NCBI RefSeq assembly: GCF_027587175.1 | Contig: NZ_JAPCID010000045.1 | Coordinates: 1-64,000, forward strand | From: Solirubrobacter deserti | GTDB taxonomy: Bacteria; Actinomycetota; Thermoleophilia; Solirubrobacterales; Solirubrobacteraceae | Length of the DNA stretch: 64,000 bases | Direction: 5' to 3' | In this document: piece by piece, positions 36,291 to 44,701 of the stretch | Numbering within the stretch: position 1 is the first letter of the stretch | Layout: each line of letters begins with the position of its first letter | The notes under the pieces: generated by a model | The model's input: the letters and a program-made list of their open reading frames with translations, nothing else | Told to the model about the DNA's origin: nothing | Databases searched by the model: none | Translations under genes and position numbers: made by a program

Positions 36291-38263
36291 ACGCCCTCGA
36301 TCGGCAGGCGGGCACGGACGAGAAAGCCGCCGCTGCCGTGCCGGCCGAGGTCGAGCGAGCCGCCGTAGAGCGCCACCCGCTCGCGCATCCCGACCAGCCC
36401 GTGACCGCCGCCGGGCGCCGGGCCGCTGCCGTCGGGGCCACGCCCGTCGTCGGCGATCTCAAGCTCCAGCGCGCGGCCCGGGCAGCGCACCGTCACCCAG
36501 GCATGATGGGCGTCGGCGTGTTTGGCCGTGTTGGTGAGCGCCTCCTGCACGATCCGAAATGCGGCGAGATCAATGCCGGCCGGGAGCGTGCGCGCGCGGT
36601 CGTCGACCCGCAGCTCGACGTGCAGACCGGCGGCGCGCGCCGGCTCGACGAGCCGTTCGACAACGCCGAGGCCCGGCGCGTTCGCCGTCGGCAGATCAGC
36701 GAGCCGGCCGAGTTCGGCGAGCGCCTCGTGGGCGACGGACGCGATCAGCGCAGCGATCTGGGCGACGCGCCTGGGATCGCGCTCGACGATGCCGTCGGCG
36801 CCGCCGGCCTGGATCGCGATCACGCTGATGTGATGCGCGACCGCGTCGTGGAGCTCGCGCGCCATCCGCGTGCGCTCGCTCGTCACGGCGGCGGCCGCCT
36901 GGCGCGCACGGCTGCGCTCGACTTCGACGTCTTTCTCGCGCTCGACGACCATCAGCCGGCGGTTGCCACTCACCACCCGGCCGATCGTCCAGGGCAGAAC
37001 GACGCCGCCCAGCAGCGCTGCCACCACGCCCTCCGGATAGAAGACCGCGGCGTGCACCGCCGCCCCCGCGGCGACCAGCAGCAGCCCGCCGACCGCGTGG
37101 CCGCGGGTCGCGTACGCGCCGATCGCGTAGTTGGCGACCACCATCGCCAGCATGTTCACGAGCGGAAACGAATCCAAGTCGAGCAGTTGGCTCTGGGTGG
37201 TGATCGCCGCGAGCACGCCGGCGGCCACGGCCACCGGCCGGCGCCGCCGCCGCAGCAGCGGCACGGCGAGCGCCACGGCCGTCAGCCAGGCGCCGCCCGG
37301 CCCCACGAGCGCCAGCTCGACCGCGCCGACCACGAGCACCGCGGCGACCAGCACGTGATCCGTGACGGCGCCGAGTCGACGTCGGGTCACGGGCGCGCTC
37401 CGGGAGGGCAGCATCATGGCGGCGGGGGGATTGGTCGCCGGCGGCAATGGCTCGCCGCCACGGAGGATGTCGGCGCGCGGCGGCGCGAGGCTTGGCGCCT
37501 CGCCGTCACGGCGAAGTACGCCCAGCACGCGCCGTACGTCGGCGAGCGCCGCACGCGCCGTACCCGCGATCGCCGCGAGCCGCTCCCGGGCTGTCACGTG
37601 GTCACCGGAGCGCAGCAGCGCCGGCAGCGATTGGGCGTCGCCGGCGATGGCTCGTAGGGCGCCGGCGACCGCGACCTGGAGGTCGGCGGCGATCCGCGCG
37701 CGCTCCTGGTCCGCCGCCTGGCGCGCGTCGCGTTCGCGATCACGCGCCCGCCGGGCGACCCTGTCGGCCAGTTCCCGCCGCAGCAGGTCCTGGTCGCGGG
37801 CCCAGCGCCCGAGCACCAGCGGACACGCGACCGCCGCGAACGTCAACAGCGCCTGGTGGGGTTCCTGCGCGGAGGAGTCGAAGACGATCCGCGTCACCGC
37901 GACCGCGGCTGCGGCAGCGGCGGCCGCGGCGAAGGCCGGCACACCGGTCAGCCGGCCGCCCGCGACGTAGAGCACGAGCGCGAGCACGATGATCGTGGTC
38001 GCCGCCTCCCCGACCAGAAAGCCGCCGAGCACGGCCTGTACGAAGAGCACGAGCGCGACGGCCGCGAGCGTCGGCAGCGGCGCCCGTCGGCTCCATGCCA
38101 GCGGCATGGCCATCGCCGGCACGGCCAGCGCGCTCACGAGCCGCCCACCTTCCTCGCCAGCGGAACCGAGCCACACTTCGGCCTCACCGGAAACAGTGAG
38201 CACAACCGCGGCGAGCCCGAACAGGCGCGAGGACACCCCGCCACGGTAACGGCGCGCGTGCAT
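36287..38263 (-). CDS. double (fused) sensor histidine kinase, first module inactive
   Basis: 658 residues from ATG 38263 with AGGACGAA just upstream. Two membrane-plus-HisKA_3 modules occur in one chain. Module 1: membrane helices about 12-150, then ERARIAADLQVAVAGALRAI at 187-206, where Q196 replaces the phospho-histidine, and no ATPase domain follows. Module 2: membrane helices about 303-430, then ERTRMARELHDAVAHHISVI with H472, N578 in QEALTNTAKHA, and DDGRG at 605-609. Module 2 should phosphorylate D55 of the overlapping response regulator; module 1 probably dimerises or senses. Most kinases of this type have a single module of about 380-420 residues. Confidence 0.85.
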   Translation of the reverse strand: MHARRYRGGVSSRLFGLAAVVLTVSGEAEVWLGSAGEEGGRLVSALAVPAMAMPLAWSRRAPLPTLAAVALVLFVQAVLGGFLVGEAATTIIVLALVLYVAGGRLTGVPAFAAAAAAAAAVAVTRIVFDSSAQEPHQALLTFAAVACPLVLGRWARDQDLLRRELADRVARRARDRERDARQAADQERARIAADLQVAVAGALRAIAGDAQSLPALLRSGDHVTARERLAAIAGTARAALADVRRVLGVLRRDGEAPSLAPPRADILRGGEPLPPATNPPAAMMLPSRSAPVTRRRLGAVTDHVLVAAVLVVGAVELALVGPGGAWLTAVALAVPLLRRRRRPVAVAAGVLAAITTQSQLLDLDSFPLVNMLAMVVANYAIGAYATRGHAVGGLLLVAAGAAVHAAVFYPEGVVAALLGGVVLPWTIGRVVSGNRRLMVVEREKDVEVERSRARQAAAAVTSERTRMARELHDAVAHHISVIAIQAGGADGIVERDPRRVAQIAALIASVAHEALAELGRLADLPTANAPGLGVVERLVEPARAAGLHVELRVDDRARTLPAGIDLAAFRIVQEALTNTAKHADAHHAWVTVRCPGRALELEIADDGRGPDGSGPAPGGGHGLVGMRERVALYGGSLDLGRHGSGGFLVRARLPIEGV

Positions 38264-38399
38264 TTCGTCCTCGTCCGCGCGGCTGAGCCCGATCTCCTCC
38301 TCCAGGATGAGATTCACGGAGCGGGCGGTCCGCTCAGAGGAGATCCGGTTCGCCACCGTGGCCGACGACGACGCCGGCGTTCCCACCGATAGTGGCGGC

Positions 38400-38936
38400 A
38401 TGTCAGTCGGCGCATCCACCCTCCCCGCCCGCCCCTCCACTTCGCCCGGCCGCGCTCGCATCAAGCTGGGCCCGACGGCCCGGCGTGCGCTGCTGACCTT
38501 GCACATCATCGCCAGCGTCGGGCTGCTGGGCGACATCGCCGCCGTGCTCGCGGTCAACGTTCGCGCCGCCACCACCGACGACCCGGCGCTCGCCGCCGCG
38601 TCGTACGAGCTGCTGGCAATGTTCACCGTGCTGTTCGGCATCCCGCTCAGCATGGTCTCGCTCGCCACCGGCATCGTGCTCGGAATGGCCACACCCTGGG
38701 GAGTCCTGCGCTACGCGTGGGTCAGCGCCAAGCTCGTGCTCCTGGTCGGCGTCGTGCTCGTCGGCTCGTTTCTTCTCGGCCCCGGCACCGCCGCGATGCG
38801 CAGCGGCGACGGCGGCGCCGAGGCACGCCTGATCGCCGGCTCCGCCTACGACGTCGCTGCGCTCACGCTCGCCACCGGCTTGTCCGTGTTCAAGCCCCGG
38901 CGGCGCCGTCGATCGCAAGGCATGGCAAGACACTGA
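38400..38936 (+). CDS. hypothetical membrane protein, DUF2269-like
   Basis: 178 residues from ATG 38400. Four membrane helices: LTLHIIASVGLLGDIAAVLA, LLAMFTVLFGIPLSMVSLA, LVLLVGVVLVGSFLLG and a C-terminal one before a basic tail (KPRRRRRSQ). The TLH...GLLG opening resembles DUF2269-type proteins. It is divergent from the kinase gene with 136 bases between, so the two-component system may regulate it. Confidence 0.65.
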   Translation: MSVGASTLPARPSTSPGRARIKLGPTARRALLTLHIIASVGLLGDIAAVLAVNVRAATTDDPALAAASYELLAMFTVLFGIPLSMVSLATGIVLGMATPWGVLRYAWVSAKLVLLVGVVLVGSFLLGPGTAAMRSGDGGAEARLIAGSAYDVAALTLATGLSVFKPRRRRRSQGMARH

Positions 38937-39058
38937 TTGCGGAGAGGGCCGACGCCGTAGCCCATGACCGGGACCGCGGCGTGGAGTGCGATCGGCGCAG
39001 CAGTTGGACGCCGACGTATGCGCACGAACTGCGCGGACCAGCCACGTACTATGAGCGC

Positions 39059-39736
39059 GTGCTGGAGCTGGCGCAGCGATCGATCGACGGCTTCGCCGAG
39101 ACGCTCGCGTGCCTTGGGCGAACCGGCGTCGGTGGTGCCAGGGAAGTGCGGGCGGCGGGGGCCGTCGGGGCGCGCGTGCCGTGGGCCGAGGACAACCACT
39201 GGATCGACGCGGCGGTCGGTGGGCCCGGCGTCGTGCTGGTCGATCCGCCGCATTGCCTGTGGAGCACGGTCGCGCCGCCGGACCGGCAGGAGCTGGAGGC
39301 CATTGCCATGCCGTGCATGGGGCTCGTGCTGGACGAGTGGCAGGTGCCCGCGGGCGCGCCGCTCGAGACGCCCGCGCTTGACGTAGTCGGTGAGCTCAAC
39401 GACCGCGCGTACGGGCAGCAGGACCGACTCGCCCCCCTCATCGGCGCACTCGACGATCCGCGCGTGCGCACGCACGGGTTGCGCGTCGACGGCGAGTGGG
39501 CGTGCGTCGCGCTGACGGTCCGCCTCGCCGACGACGTCAGCGTCCAGTACGTCGCCACCGAAGCCGCGTTCCGCCGCCGCGGTCTCGCGGCGCAGGTGCT
39601 CGCCGGAGCGTTGGCGCGCGCCCGCGCCGATGGCGCCCGCACCGCGACGCTGCAAGCGAGCCCCGACGGCCGCGGCGTCTACGAGCGCTTGGGCTTCCGC
39701 ACGGTCGCGACGCTCACCGCGTCGGTCGCCGCGTAG
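39059..39736 (+). CDS. GNAT-family acetyltransferase
   Basis: 225 residues from GTG 39059 (VLELAQRSIDGFAETLACLG); no clear ribosome binding site, and the frame is open farther upstream. The acetyl-CoA region is SVQYVATEAAFRRRGLAAQV, then ALARARADGARTATLQAS and YERLGFRTVA. The N-terminal half is a poorly conserved extra domain, as in two-lobed GNAT proteins. The acceptor substrate is unknown. Confidence 0.7.
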   Translation: MLELAQRSIDGFAETLACLGRTGVGGAREVRAAGAVGARVPWAEDNHWIDAAVGGPGVVLVDPPHCLWSTVAPPDRQELEAIAMPCMGLVLDEWQVPAGAPLETPALDVVGELNDRAYGQQDRLAPLIGALDDPRVRTHGLRVDGEWACVALTVRLADDVSVQYVATEAAFRRRGLAAQVLAGALARARADGARTATLQASPDGRGVYERLGFRTVATLTASVAA

Positions 39737-39845
39737 GCCGGCTCGATCGGTCGCCAAGAAGGGTCGAACGTCCGGGTGGTGCGCTCGGTGTTTCCGCTGG
39801 CCAGTCCGCACGGCGAGCATTACCCGTGATGCGCGCGCGAGTCAG

Positions 39846-41202
39846 CTAGGTCGCCTTTCCCCTCCATATCGGGGGGCCGCGGTCCGCCCATGGCATCGCC
39901 GCCTCGAGCTGGGCTGACACTTGCACGAGCACGTCCTCCCGCAGCGCCTGCGCGGCGAGCTGAACGCCGATGGGCAGCCCGTCCCCCGACACGCCGAGCG
40001 GCAGGCTCACGGCCGGCTGCCCGGTCATGTTGAGCTGCGACGTGAAGGGGATCTGCCCGAACAGACGCTCGAACCATTCACGGGCCTCCTGGATCGACTC
40101 CGCGTCTTGGTCGAGCGACCCCACCGGCAGCGCGGGAACCGGCACTGTTGGCGTGAGCAGGAGGTCGAAGTCGTCCAAGAACGCGCCCCACGCGCGCGTG
40201 ACCGTGTTCTGCACAGCGAAGGCTTGGGTTAGCTCCAACGCCGACAGCCCGGCGCCGTGGCGCAGCGCGGTCAGCGTGCCGCGCTCCAACGGGTCTGGGC
40301 CCGGTTCACGTCCGGTCAGGTGAGCCAGCGCCAGGACCGACACGGCGGTGAACCAGGTCCAGATCACGAACTGCGCGGAGAAGAACGCATCGATGTCGAA
40401 CTCAGGGGACGCCTCCTCGACTGAGTGTCCGAGCGACTCCAGCTCCCGTGCAACCTGCTCGACGACGCGCGCCACCTCCGGCGCCGTCTGCATGCCCCAA
40501 AATGACTGCGTACGGGACGCGATGCGCAGGCGTCCCGGGTCGGCCTCCAGCTGCTCCGCATACGAGTGCGTTGGCCGGGCGACGTAGTACTTCTCGCCCG
40601 GCGCCGGACCGCACACGGCGTCAAGCACCGCCGCGGTGTCGCGCACGCTGCGCGTGACGACAAGCTGAACCGAGGCGTCGTTGAGCACCTCATCGACGAC
40701 AGGACCAGCAGGCACGCGCCCGCGCGTCGGCTTCAGGCCCTCAAGCCCGTTGCACGCGCCGGGATGCGGATCGAGCCGCCGCCATCGCTGGCGTGCGCGA
40801 TCGGCACCGCGCCGGCGGCCACGAGCGCTCCCGACCCGCCGCTCGAACCACCCGGTATGCGCTCCGTGTCCCACGGATTGCGCGTGATCCCGTGCGCTAC
40901 GGGTGCGGTGTTGAGTCCGCCGGGGCGACGAAGCCCGCAATCAGGCGACCGCCCCACTCCATGGGCTTGCCCTCGAGCAGGCAGACGAGGTCCTTCGCCA
41001 GAAACGGGACGCCGCCAAGCGGACCGGCAGGGTCATCGGACACATCGTCGAAGGGTTCCCCTACGAGCGCGTTGAGCCGCGGGTTCACCTCCTCAAGCGC
41101 ACGCAACGCCGCGTCACCTACCTCCTCGCCGCTGACCTGCCCGTCATCGATGAGGCCCTTGAGGCCCAGGCCGTCGTGCTCGGCGTACTCCGCGGAGTGC
41201 AT
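39846..41202 (-). pseudogene. amidase-signature gene broken in three frames
   Basis: Starts at ATG 41202 (MHSAEYAEHDGLGLKGLIDD), with the catalytic lysine in VPFLAKDL. Near 40930 the sense shifts frame and about 30 residues are missing. The next piece carries [20 protein letters not shown] (cis-serine) and [10 protein letters not shown] (nucleophile serine). A one-base loss near 40757 shifts again into [16 protein letters not shown], and the remainder runs to 39846. All triad residues survive, but no single protein can be made. Confidence 0.8.
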
Positions 41203-41879
41203 CAGCGCGTCTCCCCTCCGGGTAGGTCAGCGCAGTGTCGCGTTGCGGGCTCGCGCCGCAGGCGCACCGACGGGGCACTGCAGCCGCCATCGGCGCCCGA
41301 CAGCCGCGGTTGCGCGTCGCGGTCCGATGAGCGGACGGTTGAGGATCCGGCCGTTAGGCGGCGACGCCCGCTGAGGGCGCGCCGGCCACTCAAAGGCCGC
41401 GTCGAAACTCGGGGCCAGGCGCGCAGAGCCGTCATATGGACTGACTTGATCTCTGGGAAGCCAAGGAAGCGAAAGGCCACGCCGCCTCAACCCCGCCACC
41501 CTCACATCCAGCGAAGAAGAGCGGTTCGCCCCTCTCTCCGGCCGCCGCGCCTGAGCCGCGTGACGGCCACGCCTCTTCCACGTCGCGCACGCGCTGCCGG
41601 GCGGTCAGCACAAGCGTCCCAAAGCCTGAGAACGCGTCAATCCTTGTTGAATGTCTTGGATTGCCCAACGGATCGCATCACCTGTATTCATACGCCCCGT
41701 CACCATTAGTTTCCGGTGCACTGATCAACTCAAGAATAATTGTTTGAGGGATTCTTTTTACTCAGGAACCTTGCGCTAAAGTGTGTCTTGGTCCAGAAAC
41801 CATCAGCGTTGATGGAGCTCCAAGGAGCTCTCATTGCTGACGAGGATCTGGCTGGGAGCCTCAACTGAGCGCTCCTACC
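41203..41879. other. long gene-free region before the first CAP gene
   Basis: No credible gene in 677 bases. It holds the second copy of the 51-base repeat (41532-41583) and, at about 41640-41790, an unusually AT-rich patch for this genome (AAGAATAATTGTTTGAGGGA). That patch probably contains the promoter of the CAP gene. A matching TTGTTTGA ... CGCTAA order occurs before the second CAP gene at 59596-59620. Confidence 0.5.
41532..41583. repeat. interspersed repeat with hairpin, copy 2
   Basis: Shares 23 identical bases with 26899-26921 and then about 30 more with a few changes. The hairpin is less perfect here (GGCCG/CGGCC outer stem). See copy 1. Confidence 0.6.
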
Positions 41880-42032
41880 GGCCCAAGGACAGGGCTCAAT
41901 ACAGCGTGCTCGCCAGGAGCAGCACGTCATAGGTCGGGCGGGGCCGATTTCGGTCCGCCGCTCGCGTCCTGCGGTTTTCATCAGCCCGTCTCGAGCACCG
42001 GCTCGTTCGGCCGCGGAAGCCGCTCAGCGCAA
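41880..42032 (+). promoter_or_regulatory. conserved, probably structured 5' leader of first CAP gene
   Basis: Two blocks (41880-41980 and 41985-42032) recur before the second CAP gene. Stem 1: TGCTC GCCAG GAGCA at 41907-41921. Stem 2: CGGGCGG (41935-41941) with CCGCTCG (41958-41964), enclosing GGCCGA/TCGGTC. The inner helix differs in sequence from the other copy but still pairs. A GGAGA ribosome binding site (42056-42060) lies before the ATG. It matches no riboswitch I know. Confidence 0.55.
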
Positions 42033-42067
42033 CTCCTTCTCCCGGCTAGAAGATCGGAGACGACGCC

Positions 42068-42640
42068 ATGCGCTCGTCCCACTCCACGCTGCTGCGCCGC
42101 TCATTCGTCTGCGGTGCCCTCATCACCACACTCAGTCTCACGGGCGGCCGCTCCGCCGACGCCGCCGTGACGAAAGACCAGTGCCCCAACGTCGATATCG
42201 CGCTCACGGCCAGCAACGTCGACGAGATCCGCGGCGGCATCCTGTGCCTGACCAACGCGGAGCGTGAGCAGCGCGCCCTGAAGCCGCTGCGCGAGCACGC
42301 CAAGCTGCGCAAGGCCGCGCTCTCCCACTCCTCGGACATGGTCCGCCGCAGCTTTTTCTCGCACACCACCCCGAGCGGCACATCGTTCGTCGACCGCATC
42401 GTGCGCGCCGGCTACACGCAGCGCAACGACGGCTGGTCGCTCGGCGAGAACCTCGCCTGGGGCACCGGCGAGCTCGGGACCGCTCGCGGCGTCCACGAAG
42501 CCTGGATGCACTCCAGCGGCCACCGCGCCAACATCCTCAAGCCGGCCTTTCGCGAGCTCGGGATCGGCATCCGCCCCGGCGTGCCGACGGACCCCACCGT
42601 CGGCACCACCTACACAACGAACTTCGGCGTGAAGCTGTGA
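42068..42640 (+). CDS. secreted CAP-domain (SCP/PR1) protein, paralogue 1
   Basis: 190 residues from ATG 42068. Signal peptide: LLRRSFVCGALITTLSLTGG, cleaved near SADA. The CAP fold shows LTNAEREQRALKPLREH, SHSSDMVRRSFFSHTTPSG, the signature SLGENLAWGTG and SSGHRANILKPAFRELGIGI. The cavity residues (His in LSHSSDM, Glu in GEN, His in GHRANIL) are present. The biochemical role of bacterial CAP proteins is mostly unknown. A paralogue with a matching leader lies at 59949. Confidence 0.9.
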   Translation: MRSSHSTLLRRSFVCGALITTLSLTGGRSADAAVTKDQCPNVDIALTASNVDEIRGGILCLTNAEREQRALKPLREHAKLRKAALSHSSDMVRRSFFSHTTPSGTSFVDRIVRAGYTQRNDGWSLGENLAWGTGELGTARGVHEAWMHSSGHRANILKPAFRELGIGIRPGVPTDPTVGTTYTTNFGVKL

Positions 42641-42781
42641 GCATCCGTCTTGCGCTGCTCGCGAGTGCGCCAACGCCTCGCCGCCCGTTCGGCGGGTACG
42701 CCTACGCCGCCGATCGGCGAAACCGCTTCGCCGGCTTCCAGGACGCGCTGCAGGCCGACGTCGCGATCACCCACTCCCTCC

Positions 42782-42955
42782 TTAAGCGGACGCGCGCTTC
42801 GGGGCGTCGGCCACGTTCGCGCGGCTCAACTCGGCGCCCTGCGCGTCCGGCGTCTCCTGCTCGAGCTCGACCTCGCCGCGGGGCGTGATGAGGATCATGC
42901 CCGCGATGACCAGCAGCGTCGCTACCCCTCCTGCCACCGCCAGGAGCACGTTCAT
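42782..42955 (-). CDS. small single-pass membrane protein
   Basis: 57 residues from ATG 42955, which overlaps the stop of the upstream gene as ATGA. The N-terminus is one membrane helix (VLLAVAGGVATLLVIAGMIL), followed by an acidic soluble tail. Coupled expression with the upstream membrane protein suggests a complex. No family recognised. Confidence 0.6.
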   Translation of the reverse strand: MNVLLAVAGGVATLLVIAGMILITPRGEVELEQETPDAQGAELSRANVADAPKRASA

Positions 42956-43185
42956 GACCGCTCCCTCACCGCGGCCATCCAGAACGCGCCGCCGGAGAGG
43001 ATCGACGGCACCCAGAGGCCGACGAAGACGCCCTCGTCGCGGTTGTCGGTGAACCACAGCCCGATCGAGAGCAGAAACGACCCGAACGCGGCCAGCAGGA
43101 AGAGGATCACCCCGAGCCGATGCCGGTCACTCGCCGCGGTGCTGCGCGTTACGCGTCCCGCACCCTTTGCGCTGCTCGTATGCAC
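42952..43185 (-). CDS. small two-pass membrane protein
   Basis: 77 residues from GTG 43185, chosen because GGAGG lies four bases upstream. A basic N-terminus is followed by two membrane helices (GVILFLLAAFGSFLLSIGLW and GLWVPSILSGGAFWMAAV) joined by TDNRDEGVF. Translationally coupled to the 57-residue protein. Function unknown. Confidence 0.6.
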   Translation of the reverse strand: MHTSSAKGAGRVTRSTAASDRHRLGVILFLLAAFGSFLLSIGLWFTDNRDEGVFVGLWVPSILSGGAFWMAAVRERS

Positions 43186-43378
43186 GTCGCCTCCAGTCGC
43201 TTGGCTCAGCAGCGGTACGTCCAGCGACGAGAGCGCGGATCGGCGGCCGGCGATTCGTGGCGCCCGAAGAGGCGGATGAGTCAAGGATGAGCGCCTATCC
43301 GCCAATCTCGTTGCGTGGTCAACCGACTTGGGCGTGTGCCTCGTAGGGCTGGACACGCAACCTCAGGAGGCAGGGCTC

Positions 43379-43950
43379 ATGCAGATTCAGGCAAAGCGGC
43401 TGGCCACGTTCGCCGCCATAAGCATCCTCGGATTGGGCGTGGCGGCGTGCGGTGAGGACGAACCGGAATCGGCGGCCGCGGAGGCGGCCCCGGCCGAGGA
43501 CGCAGACGCCGGTGGCCACCGAGACGCCGGCCGCGGCCGAGCAGGACATCGTCGCGCTGGCCTCGGCGACCCCGGACCTCTCGACGCTCGTGTCCGCGGT
43601 GCAGGCGGCCGAGCTCGTGGAGACGCTGCAGGGCGAGGGGCCGTTCACGGTCTTCGCGCCCACCAACGACGCGTTCGCCGCCGTGGGCCAAGCGACGCTC
43701 GACGAGCTGCTCGCTCCCGAGGCAAGGATCAGCTCACTGCCTGCCATCCTCACCTACCACATCGTGCCCCCGGTGAGCTCGCCGCGGCCGATCTCGAGGA
43801 CGGTCAGGCGCTCGAGACCGTGAGGGCACGGTCAGCATCGAGGGCGACACGGTCCGCGTGGGCGACGCGACGGTCGCGATGGCCGACGTCCAGGCCAGCA
43901 ACGGCGTCGTGCACGTCATCGACAGCGTGCTGATGCCGGCCGAGCAGTAG
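43379..43950 (+). pseudogene. fasciclin-domain lipoprotein broken by three frameshifts
   Basis: ATG 43379, preceded by AGGAGG, starts a lipoprotein (lipobox LGVAAC). The fasciclin domain then appears in pieces: frame change near 43495, then DIVALASATPDLSTLVSAVQ, GPFTVFAPTNDAFAAVG and ILTYHIVP. A change near 43770 (a run of five Cs where three are expected) leads to PGELAAADLEDGQALETV, and one near 43823 to VSIEGDTVRVGDATVAMAD, ending NGVVHVIDSVLMPAEQ at 43950. A cell-surface adhesion-type protein is expected if repaired. Confidence 0.8.
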
Positions 43951-43967
43951 CCACTCCCTTCACGCGG

Positions 43968-43995
43968 CGCGGGTCAGGGACATCCCTGACCCGCG
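43968..43995 (+). terminator. 12-bp perfect terminator hairpin
   Basis: CGCGGGTCAGGG and CCCTGACCCGCG pair with a four-base ACAT loop, 18 bases after the fasciclin stop. It is the strongest hairpin seen in the window and could act in both directions. Confidence 0.7.
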
Positions 43996-44053
43996 TCCGG
44001 GAGAGACCTAATGGAAACTTGACGGGCCGGGCGCGACAGTGGTGGACACAACG

Positions 44054-44701
44054 ATGCACATCCACCATCCCCTTGTCATCCGTCCACGCTGGGCGCGGCC
44101 CCCGCGACCGCGCGGGATCGGCCTCGCGCTCCGGGCGGTGGCGACGCCCGGCGCGGTGCCGGGCGGCGCTCCCGCGCTGCACGCCCGGGTCGCACAGGAG
44201 CGGCTCCTGGCGCACGGCTTCCTCGCCGACGACGCGGTCACCGGCCGCTTCGACCGGGCGACCCTCAACGCCGTCGCGCGCTTTCAGGCCGCGCACGCGC
44301 TCCCGGTGGATGGCCAGCTCGACGCCCGCACCGCCGACGCGCTGCTCTGCGACCGAGCGCATGCCACCGGGGCTGTATCAGGGCTAAAGGAAGTTCGTCG
44401 AGCGGCCGATAGGGAGCCTGAGCCTGCTCCACAGCGTCTCGGCCAACACCCTCTCCCCTCCCCGGCCGAGGACATTTATTGTGGAGCAGGCTCCCTCCTC
44501 CCTTCGAGCACCAGAGGCTTACAGCCGGGGACCTTGGGTACCGGGTGGACATGGACGACGACGCTGCGCTGGTCGAAGCAGTCGCTGCGGCGGTTGCGCC
44601 AGAGTACCGCGCCTTGGTTGTCTCCGACGCAGCCGGCTTGCTGCTCGACACCTACTACGACGGCGAAGCTGAGCAACTCGTCCCGCTTGCGCTCGAGCTG
44701 A
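44054..44701 (+). pseudogene. peptidoglycan-binding domain protein, probably truncated
   Basis: The frame from ATG 44054 (or GTG 44039) has one PG_binding_1 domain at about residues 45-100: LHARVAQERLLAHGFLADDA, VTGRFDRATLNAVARFQAAH, ALPVDGQLDARTADALL. After about 44350 the sequence loses protein character, crosses the large inverted repeat at 44420-44493, and overlaps the next gene by 150 bases before a stop. The original 3' end was probably lost there. No signal peptide is clear. Confidence 0.5.
44420..44493. repeat. large inverted repeat (13-bp perfect outer arms)
   Basis: GAGCCTGCTCCAC (44420-44432) and GTGGAGCAGGCTC (44481-44493) pair perfectly. Inside them TCGGCC (44439-44444) and GGCCGA (44464-44469) pair again around a C-rich loop. 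It may be a terminator or the footprint of a small mobile element. It lies where the peptidoglycan-binding gene breaks off. Confidence 0.6.

Noticed and set aside
41880-42067. Known riboswitch (cyclic-di-AMP ydaO or cyclic-di-GMP type) before the CAP gene
   Set aside because: The conserved core strings I remember for these classes are not present in either leader copy.
42637-42888. 83-codon ORF overlapping the first CAP stop (GTGA)
   Set aside because: No similarity to the STAS-like gene found after the second CAP copy, Arg/Pro-rich shadow-like ending, and it runs into the oppositely oriented membrane gene.
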